Source: Pseudomonadota bacterium
GTDB lineage: Bacteria > Desulfobacterota > Syntrophorhabdia > Syntrophorhabdales > Syntrophorhabdaceae
Direction of reading: 5' to 3'
Length of the DNA: 55,167 nt
Assembly: GCA_026388275.1 (NCBI GenBank)
Contig: JAPLKB010000037.1
Span: 1-55,167 of the forward strand
Part shown: piece by piece, positions 7,726 through 16,385 of the stretch
Numbering within the stretch: the stretch's first letter is position 1
How the letters are laid out: the number at the start of each line of letters is the position of its first letter
Made by a program: the position numbers and the translations under genes
Notes under the pieces: generated by a model
What the model was told of the DNA's origin: nothing
Seen by the model: the letters and a program-made list of their open reading frames with translations, nothing else
Database searches by the model: none

Positions 7726-9972
7726 TTGAATGATGACCTGCTGTCCATTACATCACTCGAGGAAGGCGAAGAGGGCATAGTCTATTCACTTACCGGTGGC
7801 AAGGGTCTTGTAAGCAGGTTTGCCGGAATGGGTATTGTCCCTGGTACAAGAATCAAAATCCTCAGGAACACCGGCAGTTTGATTATTGTACTTGCCTCGG
7901 ATACAAGGATTGCACTCGGCAAAGGGCAGGCCGATAAAATACTGGTGGCAAAATTATATGGCCAGGATATTGATGCAGAACCGGCCAAAGGAAGGAAATC
8001 TCTTCTTGTGGCGCTTGCCGGCCAGCCTAATGTAGGAAAGTCTACTGTTTTTAATATTCTCACCGGTTTGTCGCAGCATGTAGGAAATTGGCCTGGTAAA
8101 ACGGTAGAAAAGTTTGAAGGAGTCCATGAAACTGAAGATTTTGACATAAGAATCGTCGATCTTCCCGGTACTTATAGCCTCAGTGCTTTATCGGAAGAGG
8201 AGAGGGTTACCAGGGATTTTATTATACATGAACATCCGGATGTCATTGTTCTTATTGCAAATGCGTCTGCATTAGACAGGAGTCTCTATCTCCTCTCTGA
8301 GATTCTTATCCTCGGTCCGCCTGTTGTAGTTGCAGTGAATATGATTGATGTGGCAGAAGAGCAGGGTATCCGAATAGACACGGAAATACTGCAGAAGTCT
8401 CTCCGTATACCCGTTATACAAATGATTGCCAAGAAGAACCGTGGTATTAAGGAGCTCGTCTCTACAATAATCAAGCTTACAAAAGGGGAGTTAACATATA
8501 ACCCGAGAATACCCGACATTTCTGAAGACCATCGGACTATCTTTCATCAAATTAATGAACTTGTAGGTGAACATGCTTCCCCGCCGCATCCTGATGTATG
8601 GATTGCAACAAAATTAATGGAAGGCGACCCTGAAGCATTAGAAGAAATGAAGGAACTTCTGCCTGCGGATACATGGAATAAGATAGAGCTTCTCCTCCTT
8701 AAGCATGAAGATGCCTTGCGTGCTGTTGTTGGAGGAAGGTATGACTGGATTGAGGAGATAACACGTGCAGCTGTTTCGAGATATAAAATAGGACAGATGC
8801 TGATAACAGACCGTATAGACCATGCCCTTACACGTCCTGTTATCGGGATACCTGTTTTGCTTTGTATACTTGCTGTAATTTTTACACTTACCTTTAAGGT
8901 CGGATATCCTCTCCAGAAATGGCTTGAATTATTCATAGGTGCTTTCGGCAGGCTTTTTGATTCATCATTGCATAATGCACCCTTCTGGATCAGGGGTTTG
9001 CTTATAGACGGTATTATAGGGGGGGCAGGATCTGTCCTCACTTTTATTCCACTTCTTGTTATATTTTTTATTTCCATGGCTTTCCTTGAAGATATCGGTT
9101 ATATGGCACGCGCAGCCTTTGTTATGGACAGATTTATGCATATCATAGGGTTGCATGGGAAAAGTTTTTTGCCTATGTGTCTTGGTTTTGGGTGTAATGT
9201 TCCCTCTATTATGGGAGCGAGGATTATTGAATCAAAAAGAGCGAGAATGCTTACCATATTCCTCACCCCTTTTGTGCCGTGCACAGCAAGACTTGCGACT
9301 ATGACATTCATAGCCGCCGCTGTTTTCGGTGAAAAGGCCCTTGTTGTTTCCTGGTCGCTCATTGCTCTGAATCTCCTTGCCCTTGGTTTTACCGGGATGA
9401 TTATGAGCAGGTTCTTTTTAAAAGATGTTCCCATACCTTTTATTATGGAGCTTCCCCTTTACCATAAACCTGATATCAGAACAATAGCGATGGCTGTTTG
9501 GAGTAGAACCCTGTCTTTTATAAAAAAGGCAGGTACGGTGATACTTGGTTTCTCAGTTCTGATATGGATAATATCCAACTTCCCCGGCAGAAACATAGAA
9601 AACAGCATACTTGGCTTGTTAGGGCGTTTCATTGAACCTGTCGGAATTCCCCTTGGGCTTAATTGGAAGATGATTGTTGCGCTTCTTTCAAGTATAGTTG
9701 CAAAAGAAAATGCTATTGCAACCCTTGCTGTCCTGTATGGTGTGGGCGAACATGGTCTTATGGATGTTCTGCCGAATGTGATAAATCATGCTTCGTCCCT
9801 TTCTTTTCTTGTGACTCTTATGTTGTTTATACCTTGTGCTCCTACTTTTGTTGTAATGAAAAGGGAAATGGGCAGTTGGAAGTGGTTTGCCACTTCATTT
9901 GTATCTATGCTTCTTATCTCTTATTGCGGGGGGATAGCAGCTTACAGGATAGCATTGTTGCTGGGAATATAA
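7726..9972 (+). CDS. feoB: FeoA-FeoB fusion ferrous iron transporter
   Basis: A 748-residue inner-membrane Fe(II) transporter with FeoA fused in front. Residues 1-80 are an SH3-like FeoA domain (GKGLVSRFAGMGIVPGTRIK). The GTPase has G1 at 99-107 (GQPNVGKST), the switch ThrVal region, G3 DLPGTY and G4 NMID. A helical GDI domain follows, then about eight membrane helices with the FeoB cysteine motifs CLGFGCNVPS and PFVPCTARLA and the late IPCAPTFVVMKREMGSWKW. The only in-frame start is a TTG at 7726; a nearby ATG is out of frame. It converges with amrS with a one-base gap, leaving no room for a separate terminator. Separate FeoA and FeoB are the usual state; the fusion is known in some anaerobes. 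Confidence 0.94.
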   Translation: MNDDLLSITSLEEGEEGIVYSLTGGKGLVSRFAGMGIVPGTRIKILRNTGSLIIVLASDTRIALGKGQADKILVAKLYGQDIDAEPAKGRKSLLVALAGQPNVGKSTVFNILTGLSQHVGNWPGKTVEKFEGVHETEDFDIRIVDLPGTYSLSALSEEERVTRDFIIHEHPDVIVLIANASALDRSLYLLSEILILGPPVVVAVNMIDVAEEQGIRIDTEILQKSLRIPVIQMIAKKNRGIKELVSTIIKLTKGELTYNPRIPDISEDHRTIFHQINELVGEHASPPHPDVWIATKLMEGDPEALEEMKELLPADTWNKIELLLLKHEDALRAVVGGRYDWIEEITRAAVSRYKIGQMLITDRIDHALTRPVIGIPVLLCILAVIFTLTFKVGYPLQKWLELFIGAFGRLFDSSLHNAPFWIRGLLIDGIIGGAGSVLTFIPLLVIFFISMAFLEDIGYMARAAFVMDRFMHIIGLHGKSFLPMCLGFGCNVPSIMGARIIESKRARMLTIFLTPFVPCTARLATMTFIAAAVFGEKALVVSWSLIALNLLALGFTGMIMSRFFLKDVPIPFIMELPLYHKPDIRTIAMAVWSRTLSFIKKAGTVILGFSVLIWIISNFPGRNIENSILGLLGRFIEPVGIPLGLNWKMIVALLSSIVAKENAIATLAVLYGVGEHGLMDVLPNVINHASSLSFLVTLMLFIPCAPTFVVMKREMGSWKWFATSFVSMLLISYCGGIAAYRIALLLGI

Positions 9973-9973
9973 G

Positions 9974-10987
9974 CTATAAACCTATACCGTCAATAACAGC
10001 GCCGCAAAACTGGCAGGCGCTGTCCTTTATATGGTAATCGGAAATGCTGAAGCCGTATCGCAGTATAACAGGTCTTCTGCAGTTGTAGCAGTATGTGTTT
10101 TCACCTTCCGATCCGGGGATATTGCCTTCATAGACATACCTGAGTCCTTCTTCAAGACCGATCTCACGAGCCCTGTGAAGGGCTTTTGGTGGGGTTCCCG
10201 GCGCATCGAGCAGTTTGTATGTCGGGTAAAAGGCGCTCACATGCCAGGGTGTTTCAGCGCCAAGCTCCTTTTTAATAAATTGCGCTATAGCCTTTAATTC
10301 CGCTTCGCTGTCATTGTGCCCTGGGATGATGAGCGTTGTAATTTCTATCCAGATACCAAGCTTTTTATATAGCTTTATCGAGTCGAGGACACGGGATAGT
10401 TTAGCACCACAAATTTTCCTGTAAAATGTTTCACTGAATCCCTTAAGGTCAATATTCGCAGCATCAAGATACGGGCGGATTGCAACAAGAGGCTCTTCCT
10501 CAATATATCCGTTTGTTACGAAGCTGTTGCAGATACCTTTTTCCTTTGCAAGCTTTGCAATATCAAAGGCGTATTCGTAGAATATTGTCGGCTCGGTATA
10601 TGTGTATGATATATTCCTGCAGCCTGTCTGCAATGCAAGTTCCACAACCTGTTCCGGGGTCATTATTTGACCTGAAATGTTTTCTCCATCCTTTGGTGCC
10701 TGGGATATTTCATGGTTCTGGCAGTGAAGACATTGAAAATTACATCCTGCAGTAGCAATGGAGAATGCCTTGGAACCGGGGAAGCAGTGAAAAAGGGGTT
10801 TTTTTTCTATGGGGTCAACATGGTAAGAGCAGGGCATATTATATACGAGGGAATACAGAATACCCTGTATGTTTTCCCTGACAGCGCATATCCCGCGTTT
10901 GCCGTTGGCAATAATGCATCTGTGCCTGCACAGCCTGCATTGAACTTTCCTGCCTTCTAATTTATCATAGAATAAAGCTTCTTGCAT
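9974..10987 (-). CDS. amrS: AmmeMemoRadiSam system radical SAM enzyme
   Basis: A 337-residue radical SAM protein of the PflA-like AmrS family. From the ATG at 10987 (chosen because family members begin MxEALFYxKLE; an upstream start adds six residues) an N-terminal zinc-like Cys set (CRLCRHRC, then GICAVREN) precedes the 4Fe-4S CNFQCLHC motif (Cys at 82, 86 and 89). A C-terminal pair of CxxC motifs (CYNCRRP, CQFCGAV) is also visible. The AmmeMemoRadiSam trio is conserved across bacteria and archaea but its substrate remains uncertain. The AMMECR1 and Memo partners are not in the window. The gene converges with feoB and is followed upstream by a repeat-rich gap and lon. Confidence 0.9.
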   Translation of the reverse strand: MQEALFYDKLEGRKVQCRLCRHRCIIANGKRGICAVRENIQGILYSLVYNMPCSYHVDPIEKKPLFHCFPGSKAFSIATAGCNFQCLHCQNHEISQAPKDGENISGQIMTPEQVVELALQTGCRNISYTYTEPTIFYEYAFDIAKLAKEKGICNSFVTNGYIEEEPLVAIRPYLDAANIDLKGFSETFYRKICGAKLSRVLDSIKLYKKLGIWIEITTLIIPGHNDSEAELKAIAQFIKKELGAETPWHVSAFYPTYKLLDAPGTPPKALHRAREIGLEEGLRYVYEGNIPGSEGENTYCYNCRRPVILRYGFSISDYHIKDSACQFCGAVIDGIGL

Positions 10988-11032
10988 GCAATTACCGGGG
11001 CTCACGTCGCCCCCTCCACCGGCTAAGCCGTC

Positions 11033-11120
11033 GGAGCCTCCCCTTCTCGCCCGCTGTGCGGGCTATTTATCACACTGACGTTTATGTTCACCAGGACACC
11101 CGCAAGCGGGTACCCGGTCG
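11033..11120. repeat. 88-bp direct repeat, copy 1
   Basis: Begins GGAGCCTCCCCTTCTCGCCC and ends TACCCGGTCG; repeated at 11267-11354 with one visible difference (CCAGGACACC versus CCGGGACACC). Each copy contains small hairpins (CCCGCTGTGCGGG and CCCGCAAGCGGG). The 146 bases between copies hold another inverted repeat, GGACGCA with TGCGTCC flanking the palindrome GTAAATGCATTTAC. More GC-rich than the surrounding genes; a REP-like or decayed mobile sequence between amrS and lon. Confidence 0.8.
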
Positions 11121-11266
11121 CCCCCCTCCTTTCCGTATGCACGAAGGATGTCCGCTCACTTATGTTCGCTTGGACGTCCGCTTACGCTGGGACGCAAGTA
11201 AATGCATTTACGTCCTGCGTCCGAAGGAGTATAGCGACTGAACGTCCTTCATCCCTCGGGTAAATA

Positions 11267-11354
11267 GGAGCCTCCCCTTCTCGCCCGCTGTGCGGGCTAT
11301 TTATCACACTGACGTTTATGTTCACCGGGACACCCGCAAGCGGGTACCCGGTCG
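11267..11354. repeat. 88-bp direct repeat, copy 2
   Basis: Second copy of the unit at 11033-11120. It ends 7 bases before the stop codon of lon, so the hairpins near 11281-11297 and 11331-11345 may also act as the 3' end of the lon transcript, although no T-run follows them on the minus strand. Confidence 0.8.
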
Positions 11355-11361
11355 TCCCTTT

Positions 11362-13698
11362 TTATTCACCGAAAAATATCTTTGCTACATCATCCATATT
11401 TTTTACCGGTATGAACTTTAACTTATTTTTTATGTATCCGGGAATTTCAATAAGATCTTTCATATTTTCCTCGGGTATAATCACCGTTTCCATCCTTGAC
11501 CTCAAGGCAGCAAGGGTCTTCTCTTTTAATCCGCCTATAGGTAATACCCTTCCTGTGAGGGTAATTTCGCCGGTCATGGCAGTTTTTCTGTTAAGAGGTT
11601 TATTTGTAATGGCACTAATCATTGCCACTGCCATTGTAATGCCTGCCGAAGGCCCGTCTTTAGGGATTGCGCCCTGCGGAATATGAATATGCATTTCAAG
11701 AGTGTCAAATACTTCCGGATTTATTCCAAGGATTTCTGTTTTTGATTTTATGTAAGTCAGTGCGGCCTGGGCGGATTCCTTCATTACATCGCCCATATTA
11801 CCGGTGAGGATAAGAAGGTCTTTTTTACCTTTCCGGCAGGATGCTTCAATAAATAGCACATCTCCGCCGAATTCTGTCCAGGCAAGGCCACTTGCAACAC
11901 CTGCAATATCCTGTCCATAATCGCTTTCCGGGATAAATTTTATCGGACCAGAGTATTTATGAAGATTTCTTGTGGTAATTATGGTTTTTTCCTTGTTTCC
12001 TTCGGCAATTTTTTTTGCCGCCTTCCTCCCGATAGACGCTATTTCCCTCTCAAGGTTTCTTAGGCCTGCTTCCCTCGTGTAATCCAGGATGATTTTTGTA
12101 ATGGCATTATCGGCAAAGACAAGGTACTTTTCTTTTAAACCATTCTCTTTAAGCTGTTTGGGGACAAGGTACTTTTTTGCAATAGCCAGCTTCTCCTTCT
12201 CGGTATAGCCTGACAGCGCTATAACCTCCATCCTGTCCCTTAATGCGGAGGGAATAGTGTCAACCCTGTTTGCTGTTGTGATGAACATAACCTTAGAAAG
12301 GTCGAAGGGCAGGTTTAGGTAGTGGTCACTGAAAGCATTGTTTTGTTCAGGATCGAGAACTTCAAGAAGTGCACTGGACGGATCACCTCTGAAATCCATA
12401 CCTATTTTATCAATCTCATCCATCATGAATACAGGATTGTTTGCTCCTGACTGCTTCAAGCCCTGGATGATCCTGCCTGGCATGGAACCAACGTATGTTC
12501 TTCTGTGCCCCCTTATTTCGGCTTCATCTTTCATACCGCCCAGGGAAATCCTCACAAATTTTCTGCCCATAGCACGTGCAATTGATTTGCCTAAAGATGT
12601 TTTGCCAACTCCCGGAGGTCCCACAAAACAGAGTATCGGGCCTTTTATCTCGCCTTTAAGCTTAATAACGCTCAGGAATTCAAGTATTCTTTCTTTGACT
12701 TTTTCAAGATCGTAATGATCCTCATCGAGCACTTTTTTTGCTGTCTTTATCTCGATGTTGTCCTTGGTGGACACACTCCAGGGAAGCTCCACGAGCCATT
12801 CTATATATGTCCGCAGCATTGATGATTCTACGGCATCAGGATGCATCATATCGAGCCGTTCAAGCTGCTTCTTTGTTTCCTTTTCTACATCTTTCGGCAT
12901 CTTTGCTTTTTTTATCCGTTTTTGTAAGTCCTCAATCTCTTCTGTTCTTTCATCAGCTTCTCCAAGTTCATTCTTTATCGCTTTCATCTGCTCCCGAAGA
13001 AAATAATCTCTCTGGCTTTTTGTCATCTCATCTTTTGCCTGGGAGAGTATCTTTGCCTGCATGTTGAGAAGTTCTATCTCTTTGCCGAGAATTTCGGAGA
13101 GTTTTTTAAGTCGTGCAATTGGATCAATAATCTCAAGTATTTCCTGTGCCTTTTCCACCGTAAGTCCAAGATTTGCAGCAGCAATATCTGAAAGCTTCCC
13201 TGGCTCGTCTATTGTATCGAGGACCATCAGTATATCGGGAGGCACCATTCTGCCCATGGAGACAACCTTTTCCATTTCTTCCTTGACGTATCTCATGAGC
13301 GCTTCAATTTCAAGGGTAATTTCCGTGATAAGCGGTTCCTCGATGGTCTCGATACGAACAATAAAAGTAGGGGTTTCCTGTACATATTCTTTGACAATTG
13401 CCTTTTTCAGTCCCTGAATCAGTACCTTTACCCTTCCGTCAGGCAGCCTCAACATACGCATAATCTGTGAAACTACGCCCACAGAATAAATTCTTCCTGG
13501 TAATGGGTCTTCATCGGTTAAATCCTTCTGTGCAACAACGATGATAAGTCTGTCCTTGGATAGGGATTTTTCCACTGCATTTATTGACATATCCCTGCCG
13601 ACAAAAAGTGGCAATATTACGGAAGGATACATGACCATATCTCTTACGGGGAGGAGGGGCAATGTGTCGGGTATCTTTAATGTTTCAGTTTCCATCAT
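11362..13698 (-). CDS. lon: Lon ATP-dependent protease (LonA type)
   Basis: A 778-residue cytosolic AAA+ serine protease that degrades damaged and regulatory proteins. The order is the LonA one: substrate-binding N domain (~10-200, LPLLPVRDMVMYPSVILPLF), coiled-coil helical part, AAA+ domain with Walker A GPPGVGKTS (~365) and Walker B PVFMMDEIDKIG, then the C-terminal protease with catalytic Ser in PKDGPSAGITM and Lys in GGLKEKTLAALR. No membrane helix, so not LonB. Length is normal. It follows the M18 aminopeptidase gene by 21 bases on the same strand; the two make a plausible protein-turnover operon. No heat-shock-type element could be picked out. Confidence 0.96.
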   Translation of the reverse strand: MMETETLKIPDTLPLLPVRDMVMYPSVILPLFVGRDMSINAVEKSLSKDRLIIVVAQKDLTDEDPLPGRIYSVGVVSQIMRMLRLPDGRVKVLIQGLKKAIVKEYVQETPTFIVRIETIEEPLITEITLEIEALMRYVKEEMEKVVSMGRMVPPDILMVLDTIDEPGKLSDIAAANLGLTVEKAQEILEIIDPIARLKKLSEILGKEIELLNMQAKILSQAKDEMTKSQRDYFLREQMKAIKNELGEADERTEEIEDLQKRIKKAKMPKDVEKETKKQLERLDMMHPDAVESSMLRTYIEWLVELPWSVSTKDNIEIKTAKKVLDEDHYDLEKVKERILEFLSVIKLKGEIKGPILCFVGPPGVGKTSLGKSIARAMGRKFVRISLGGMKDEAEIRGHRRTYVGSMPGRIIQGLKQSGANNPVFMMDEIDKIGMDFRGDPSSALLEVLDPEQNNAFSDHYLNLPFDLSKVMFITTANRVDTIPSALRDRMEVIALSGYTEKEKLAIAKKYLVPKQLKENGLKEKYLVFADNAITKIILDYTREAGLRNLEREIASIGRKAAKKIAEGNKEKTIITTRNLHKYSGPIKFIPESDYGQDIAGVASGLAWTEFGGDVLFIEASCRKGKKDLLILTGNMGDVMKESAQAALTYIKSKTEILGINPEVFDTLEMHIHIPQGAIPKDGPSAGITMAVAMISAITNKPLNRKTAMTGEITLTGRVLPIGGLKEKTLAALRSRMETVIIPEENMKDLIEIPGYIKNKLKFIPVKNMDDVAKIFFGE

Positions 13699-13719
13699 AA
13701 TTATTTTGAAGCCTCCATT

Positions 13720-15072
13720 TTATGATTTAAAAAAGACTGTAAAAGCCCTGAATGTTTCGTATATATCGAGTTTGTTTGAAATTTCAAAGGGTGAATGCAT
13801 GGCAAGCACAGGTGTACCGCAGTCAATGATGTCCATACCGTATACTGCAAGATGTTTTGCAACTGTGCCGCCGCCGCCTGCATCAATTTTCCCCATCTCA
13901 CCTGTTTGCCAGACTATGTCTTCCCGATCAAAAAGACTTCGTATTTCACCGACATATTCTGCGTTGGCATCGCTGGCGCCGGACTTGCCGCCATGACCGG
14001 TAAATTTTGAAATGCATATACCACGGCCAAGGTAGCAGGCATTCTGTTTTTCATGGACATCCTGGTATGTGGGATTAAGCGCACCGTTTACATCAGCGGA
14101 AAGCGCCTTTGATTTAAAAAGCATTTTTCTAATATATGTATCATCAGCCTTCATGTCCATACCTTCAAGGATATCATAGAGAGTCATATGGAGAAAAGCA
14201 GACTGTATACCCGTGTTGCCTTCAGAACCGATCTCTTCTTTATCTGCAAAAATTGCAAGACATGGACGCCGGGGGTTATATGTACTGCACAGTGCCTCGA
14301 GGAGCGTATAAGCACAGGCTCTGTCATCCTGACCATATGCTCCTATCATACTTCTGTCAATACCAATATCCTTTGCTTTAAATGCCGGCACAATCTCCAG
14401 CTCTGCGCTTACAAAATCTTCTTCTATAATGCCGTAACGGTCATTCAAACACTTAAGAACGCCTCTTTTAATGCCTTCCTTTTCAATGCCGATGACAGGC
14501 ATACTCCCGAAGAAGAGCGTCAGCTTTTCACCTTCAATTGCATCAGCCATTTTCTTTTCGTCATGTATCTTCCTTGACAGATGAGGAAGCAGATCGTCTA
14601 TAACAAAGACAGGATCATCTTCGCCTTCACCAATGGCAAGCTCGATTTTTCTTCCGTCCTTCTTTACGATAATTCCGTGTATTGAAAGCGGGATTGCTAC
14701 CCACTGGTATTTTTTTATGCCGCCATAATAATGGGTGCGTAAAAGCGCAAGCTCAGCGTCCTCGTAAAGAGGATTTTGTTTGAGGTCCAGCCTTGGTGCG
14801 TCTATGTGGGCAGCAATAATGTTGAGGCCGTCAGAAAGCTGTGCCTCCCCTCTTATAAATACCACTGCTGCCTTTCCTCTGTTTAAACTGAATGTTCTTA
14901 TATCGCCTGGATTGTTTGTAAAGGAATTTTCTGTAAGGCGTTTTTCAATAATATTTATTGCTTCCCTTTCTGTTTTGGCACTGTCCAGAAAGCTTTTGTA
15001 TCCTTCGCAGAATGAAAATATCTCTTTTACATCTTCTTTTGTTTTTTTTATCCAACCCGATTGTTTTTCCAT
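13720..15072 (-). CDS. apeA: M18 family zinc aminopeptidase
   Basis: A 450-residue dodecameric aminopeptidase that trims N-terminal (often acidic or hydrophobic) residues from peptides. The M18 motifs are complete and in order: AAHIDAPRLDLKQNPL (metal His and Asp), GQDDRACAYTLLEA, DKEEIGSEGNTG (catalytic Glu and metal ligand), GHGGKSGASDANAEY, TGEMGKIDAGGGGTVAKHLA and PVLAMHSPFE with the last His ligand. It probably sits first in an operon with lon, so peptides released by Lon could be finished by this enzyme. The symbol follows common usage for bacterial M18 proteins; the exact substrate preference is not readable from sequence. Confidence 0.92.
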   Translation of the reverse strand: MEKQSGWIKKTKEDVKEIFSFCEGYKSFLDSAKTEREAINIIEKRLTENSFTNNPGDIRTFSLNRGKAAVVFIRGEAQLSDGLNIIAAHIDAPRLDLKQNPLYEDAELALLRTHYYGGIKKYQWVAIPLSIHGIIVKKDGRKIELAIGEGEDDPVFVIDDLLPHLSRKIHDEKKMADAIEGEKLTLFFGSMPVIGIEKEGIKRGVLKCLNDRYGIIEEDFVSAELEIVPAFKAKDIGIDRSMIGAYGQDDRACAYTLLEALCSTYNPRRPCLAIFADKEEIGSEGNTGIQSAFLHMTLYDILEGMDMKADDTYIRKMLFKSKALSADVNGALNPTYQDVHEKQNACYLGRGICISKFTGHGGKSGASDANAEYVGEIRSLFDREDIVWQTGEMGKIDAGGGGTVAKHLAVYGMDIIDCGTPVLAMHSPFEISNKLDIYETFRAFTVFFKS

Positions 15073-15195
15073 AGTAACATAGAGTAACAGAATAGGGAAG
15101 ATGAGTCAACAAAGAGAAAAATAGTTCAATGTGGAGTGTAACGGTGTATAAACAGAAATAAAATCCCGTAATTGAGCTGTACTATTAACGGTTTA

Positions 15196-15639
15196 TTAAT
15201 TTTCATGATTGTCTTTGTTAACACTTGATTTGAATACAACAAGCGTCAATATATTCTTGTCTTCTTCGCGCCTGTATTGAACATCGTCCATCAGTTTTCT
15301 CATGAGAAATATGCCAAGCCCTCCGATTTTCCGATCCGATATATCCAGATCTGTATCAGGCTCTTTAAGAGAAAGCACATTAAAAGGTATACCCGAATCT
15401 TCAATTTCTATCATGAATTTATCGTTGTCATCAGACTTACAGACTACCTTTACATCTCCATCAGTATCTTGATATGCATAATTGAAAATGTTGACGAGAG
15501 CTTCCTCAGTTGAAATCTCGATTTCTACGGTTCTTTTTCGGTCTATTCCATGTTCGTTGGCACAACCAGAAACGAATTCTACAAGACGCTCAAGATTTTC
15601 GAGCTTGGCAGGCAGCTTGATACGCGGAAAAATGCGCAT
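15196..15639 (-). CDS. RsbW-like anti-sigma ATP-binding protein
   Basis: A 147-residue GHKL ATPase/kinase domain (HATPase_c_2). Visible motifs: the N box EISTEEALVNIFNYAY (~42-58), the G1-like EIEDSGIPFN and the G2 region KIGGLGIFLMRKLMDDVQYRR. Such proteins phosphorylate a STAS partner and hold a sigma factor or another target. The gene starts two bases after the stop of the STAS gene (TGAAATG), so the two are translationally coupled and almost certainly form a partner-switching pair. The sigma factor and the PP2C phosphatase that normally complete the module are not in the window. Confidence 0.9.
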   Translation of the reverse strand: MRIFPRIKLPAKLENLERLVEFVSGCANEHGIDRKRTVEIEISTEEALVNIFNYAYQDTDGDVKVVCKSDDNDKFMIEIEDSGIPFNVLSLKEPDTDLDISDRKIGGLGIFLMRKLMDDVQYRREEDKNILTLVVFKSSVNKDNHEN

Positions 15640-15640
15640 T

Positions 15641-15973
15641 TCAAATATTATTTAAAGCCGTTGTTTCTGAGTCAAATATACTGAATATTGAATAAAAGCC
15701 GGATATTTTAAAAACTTCTTCTACCGGACCCCGTAATCCGGCAAAGAGCATTTTTCCTCCCTCTGCCTTTAATTTTTTTGCGGTAGCAAGGATACTGCGG
15801 AGACCTGCGCTGCTTATGTACTCAAGATCAGCGAAATTAACAATAAGATTGTTCTCTCCTTTTGCGATAAGATCGGACATATTTTTTTCAAATTCCGGTG
15901 CAGTAACTGCATCAATTCTGCCCTTAACTGAAACAATGGGTATATCCTTTTCTTTTCTGGAATTGATCTCCAT
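15641..15973 (-). CDS. STAS-domain anti-sigma factor antagonist (RsbV/SpoIIAA-like)
   Basis: A 110-residue single STAS domain. The phosphorylatable serine lies in LEYISSAGLRSIL (~51-63). Unphosphorylated antagonist binds the anti-sigma factor encoded immediately downstream and releases its target. A GGAGC site precedes the ATG. Complete length for the family. Confidence 0.92.
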   Translation of the reverse strand: MEINSRKEKDIPIVSVKGRIDAVTAPEFEKNMSDLIAKGENNLIVNFADLEYISSAGLRSILATAKKLKAEGGKMLFAGLRGPVEEVFKISGFYSIFSIFDSETTALNNI

Positions 15974-16385
15974 AGTAGCTCCTTATCTTTTTAGTAGATT
16001 TTAAACGATGGATACAAAAAAATCAAAGAAATTAATTATAAATGAGATATAAAGTACTTCAATATTATGATATCCAGATCAAAGTCAAAAAAATAGTTCA
16101 TCCGGTTTTTGTGTACTTATATAAAACAGCTTTCTTCCTGGAATGCACACTGCGTGGTTTTTGCCTGTGTTACTGCTTCATTCCTATTATCAGCTGTTTA
16201 GGTCAAACAGGCAGTATATTGACTTCAAATTCAAAGCGAGTATATGGCATTTTGACCTTGATCGTGAATTATCAAAAGAAATGTTGGTTTAATAAACAGC
16301 GTCATGGGTACAAAAAAGCAAGGCTTGAACCCCAGCCTTCCTCTTTGCTTCTAACAATCTATTCAGTAACAAAAGTAGTTCGGTT
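15974..16385. other. Intergenic region without an identified gene
   Basis: 412 bases between divergent-side STAS gene start and the 3' end of NAD+ synthetase. A 117-codon open frame on the plus strand has no ribosome-binding site and a composition unlike a protein (many Cys, Tyr and Phe from AT-rich sequence). Promoter of the STAS pair should lie near 15980-16050 but no clear boxes were picked. Confidence 0.5.

Noticed and set aside
11056-11241. 61-codon ORF across the 88-bp repeat region
   Set aside because: Lies in repeated, palindromic DNA; no ribosome-binding site and no family.
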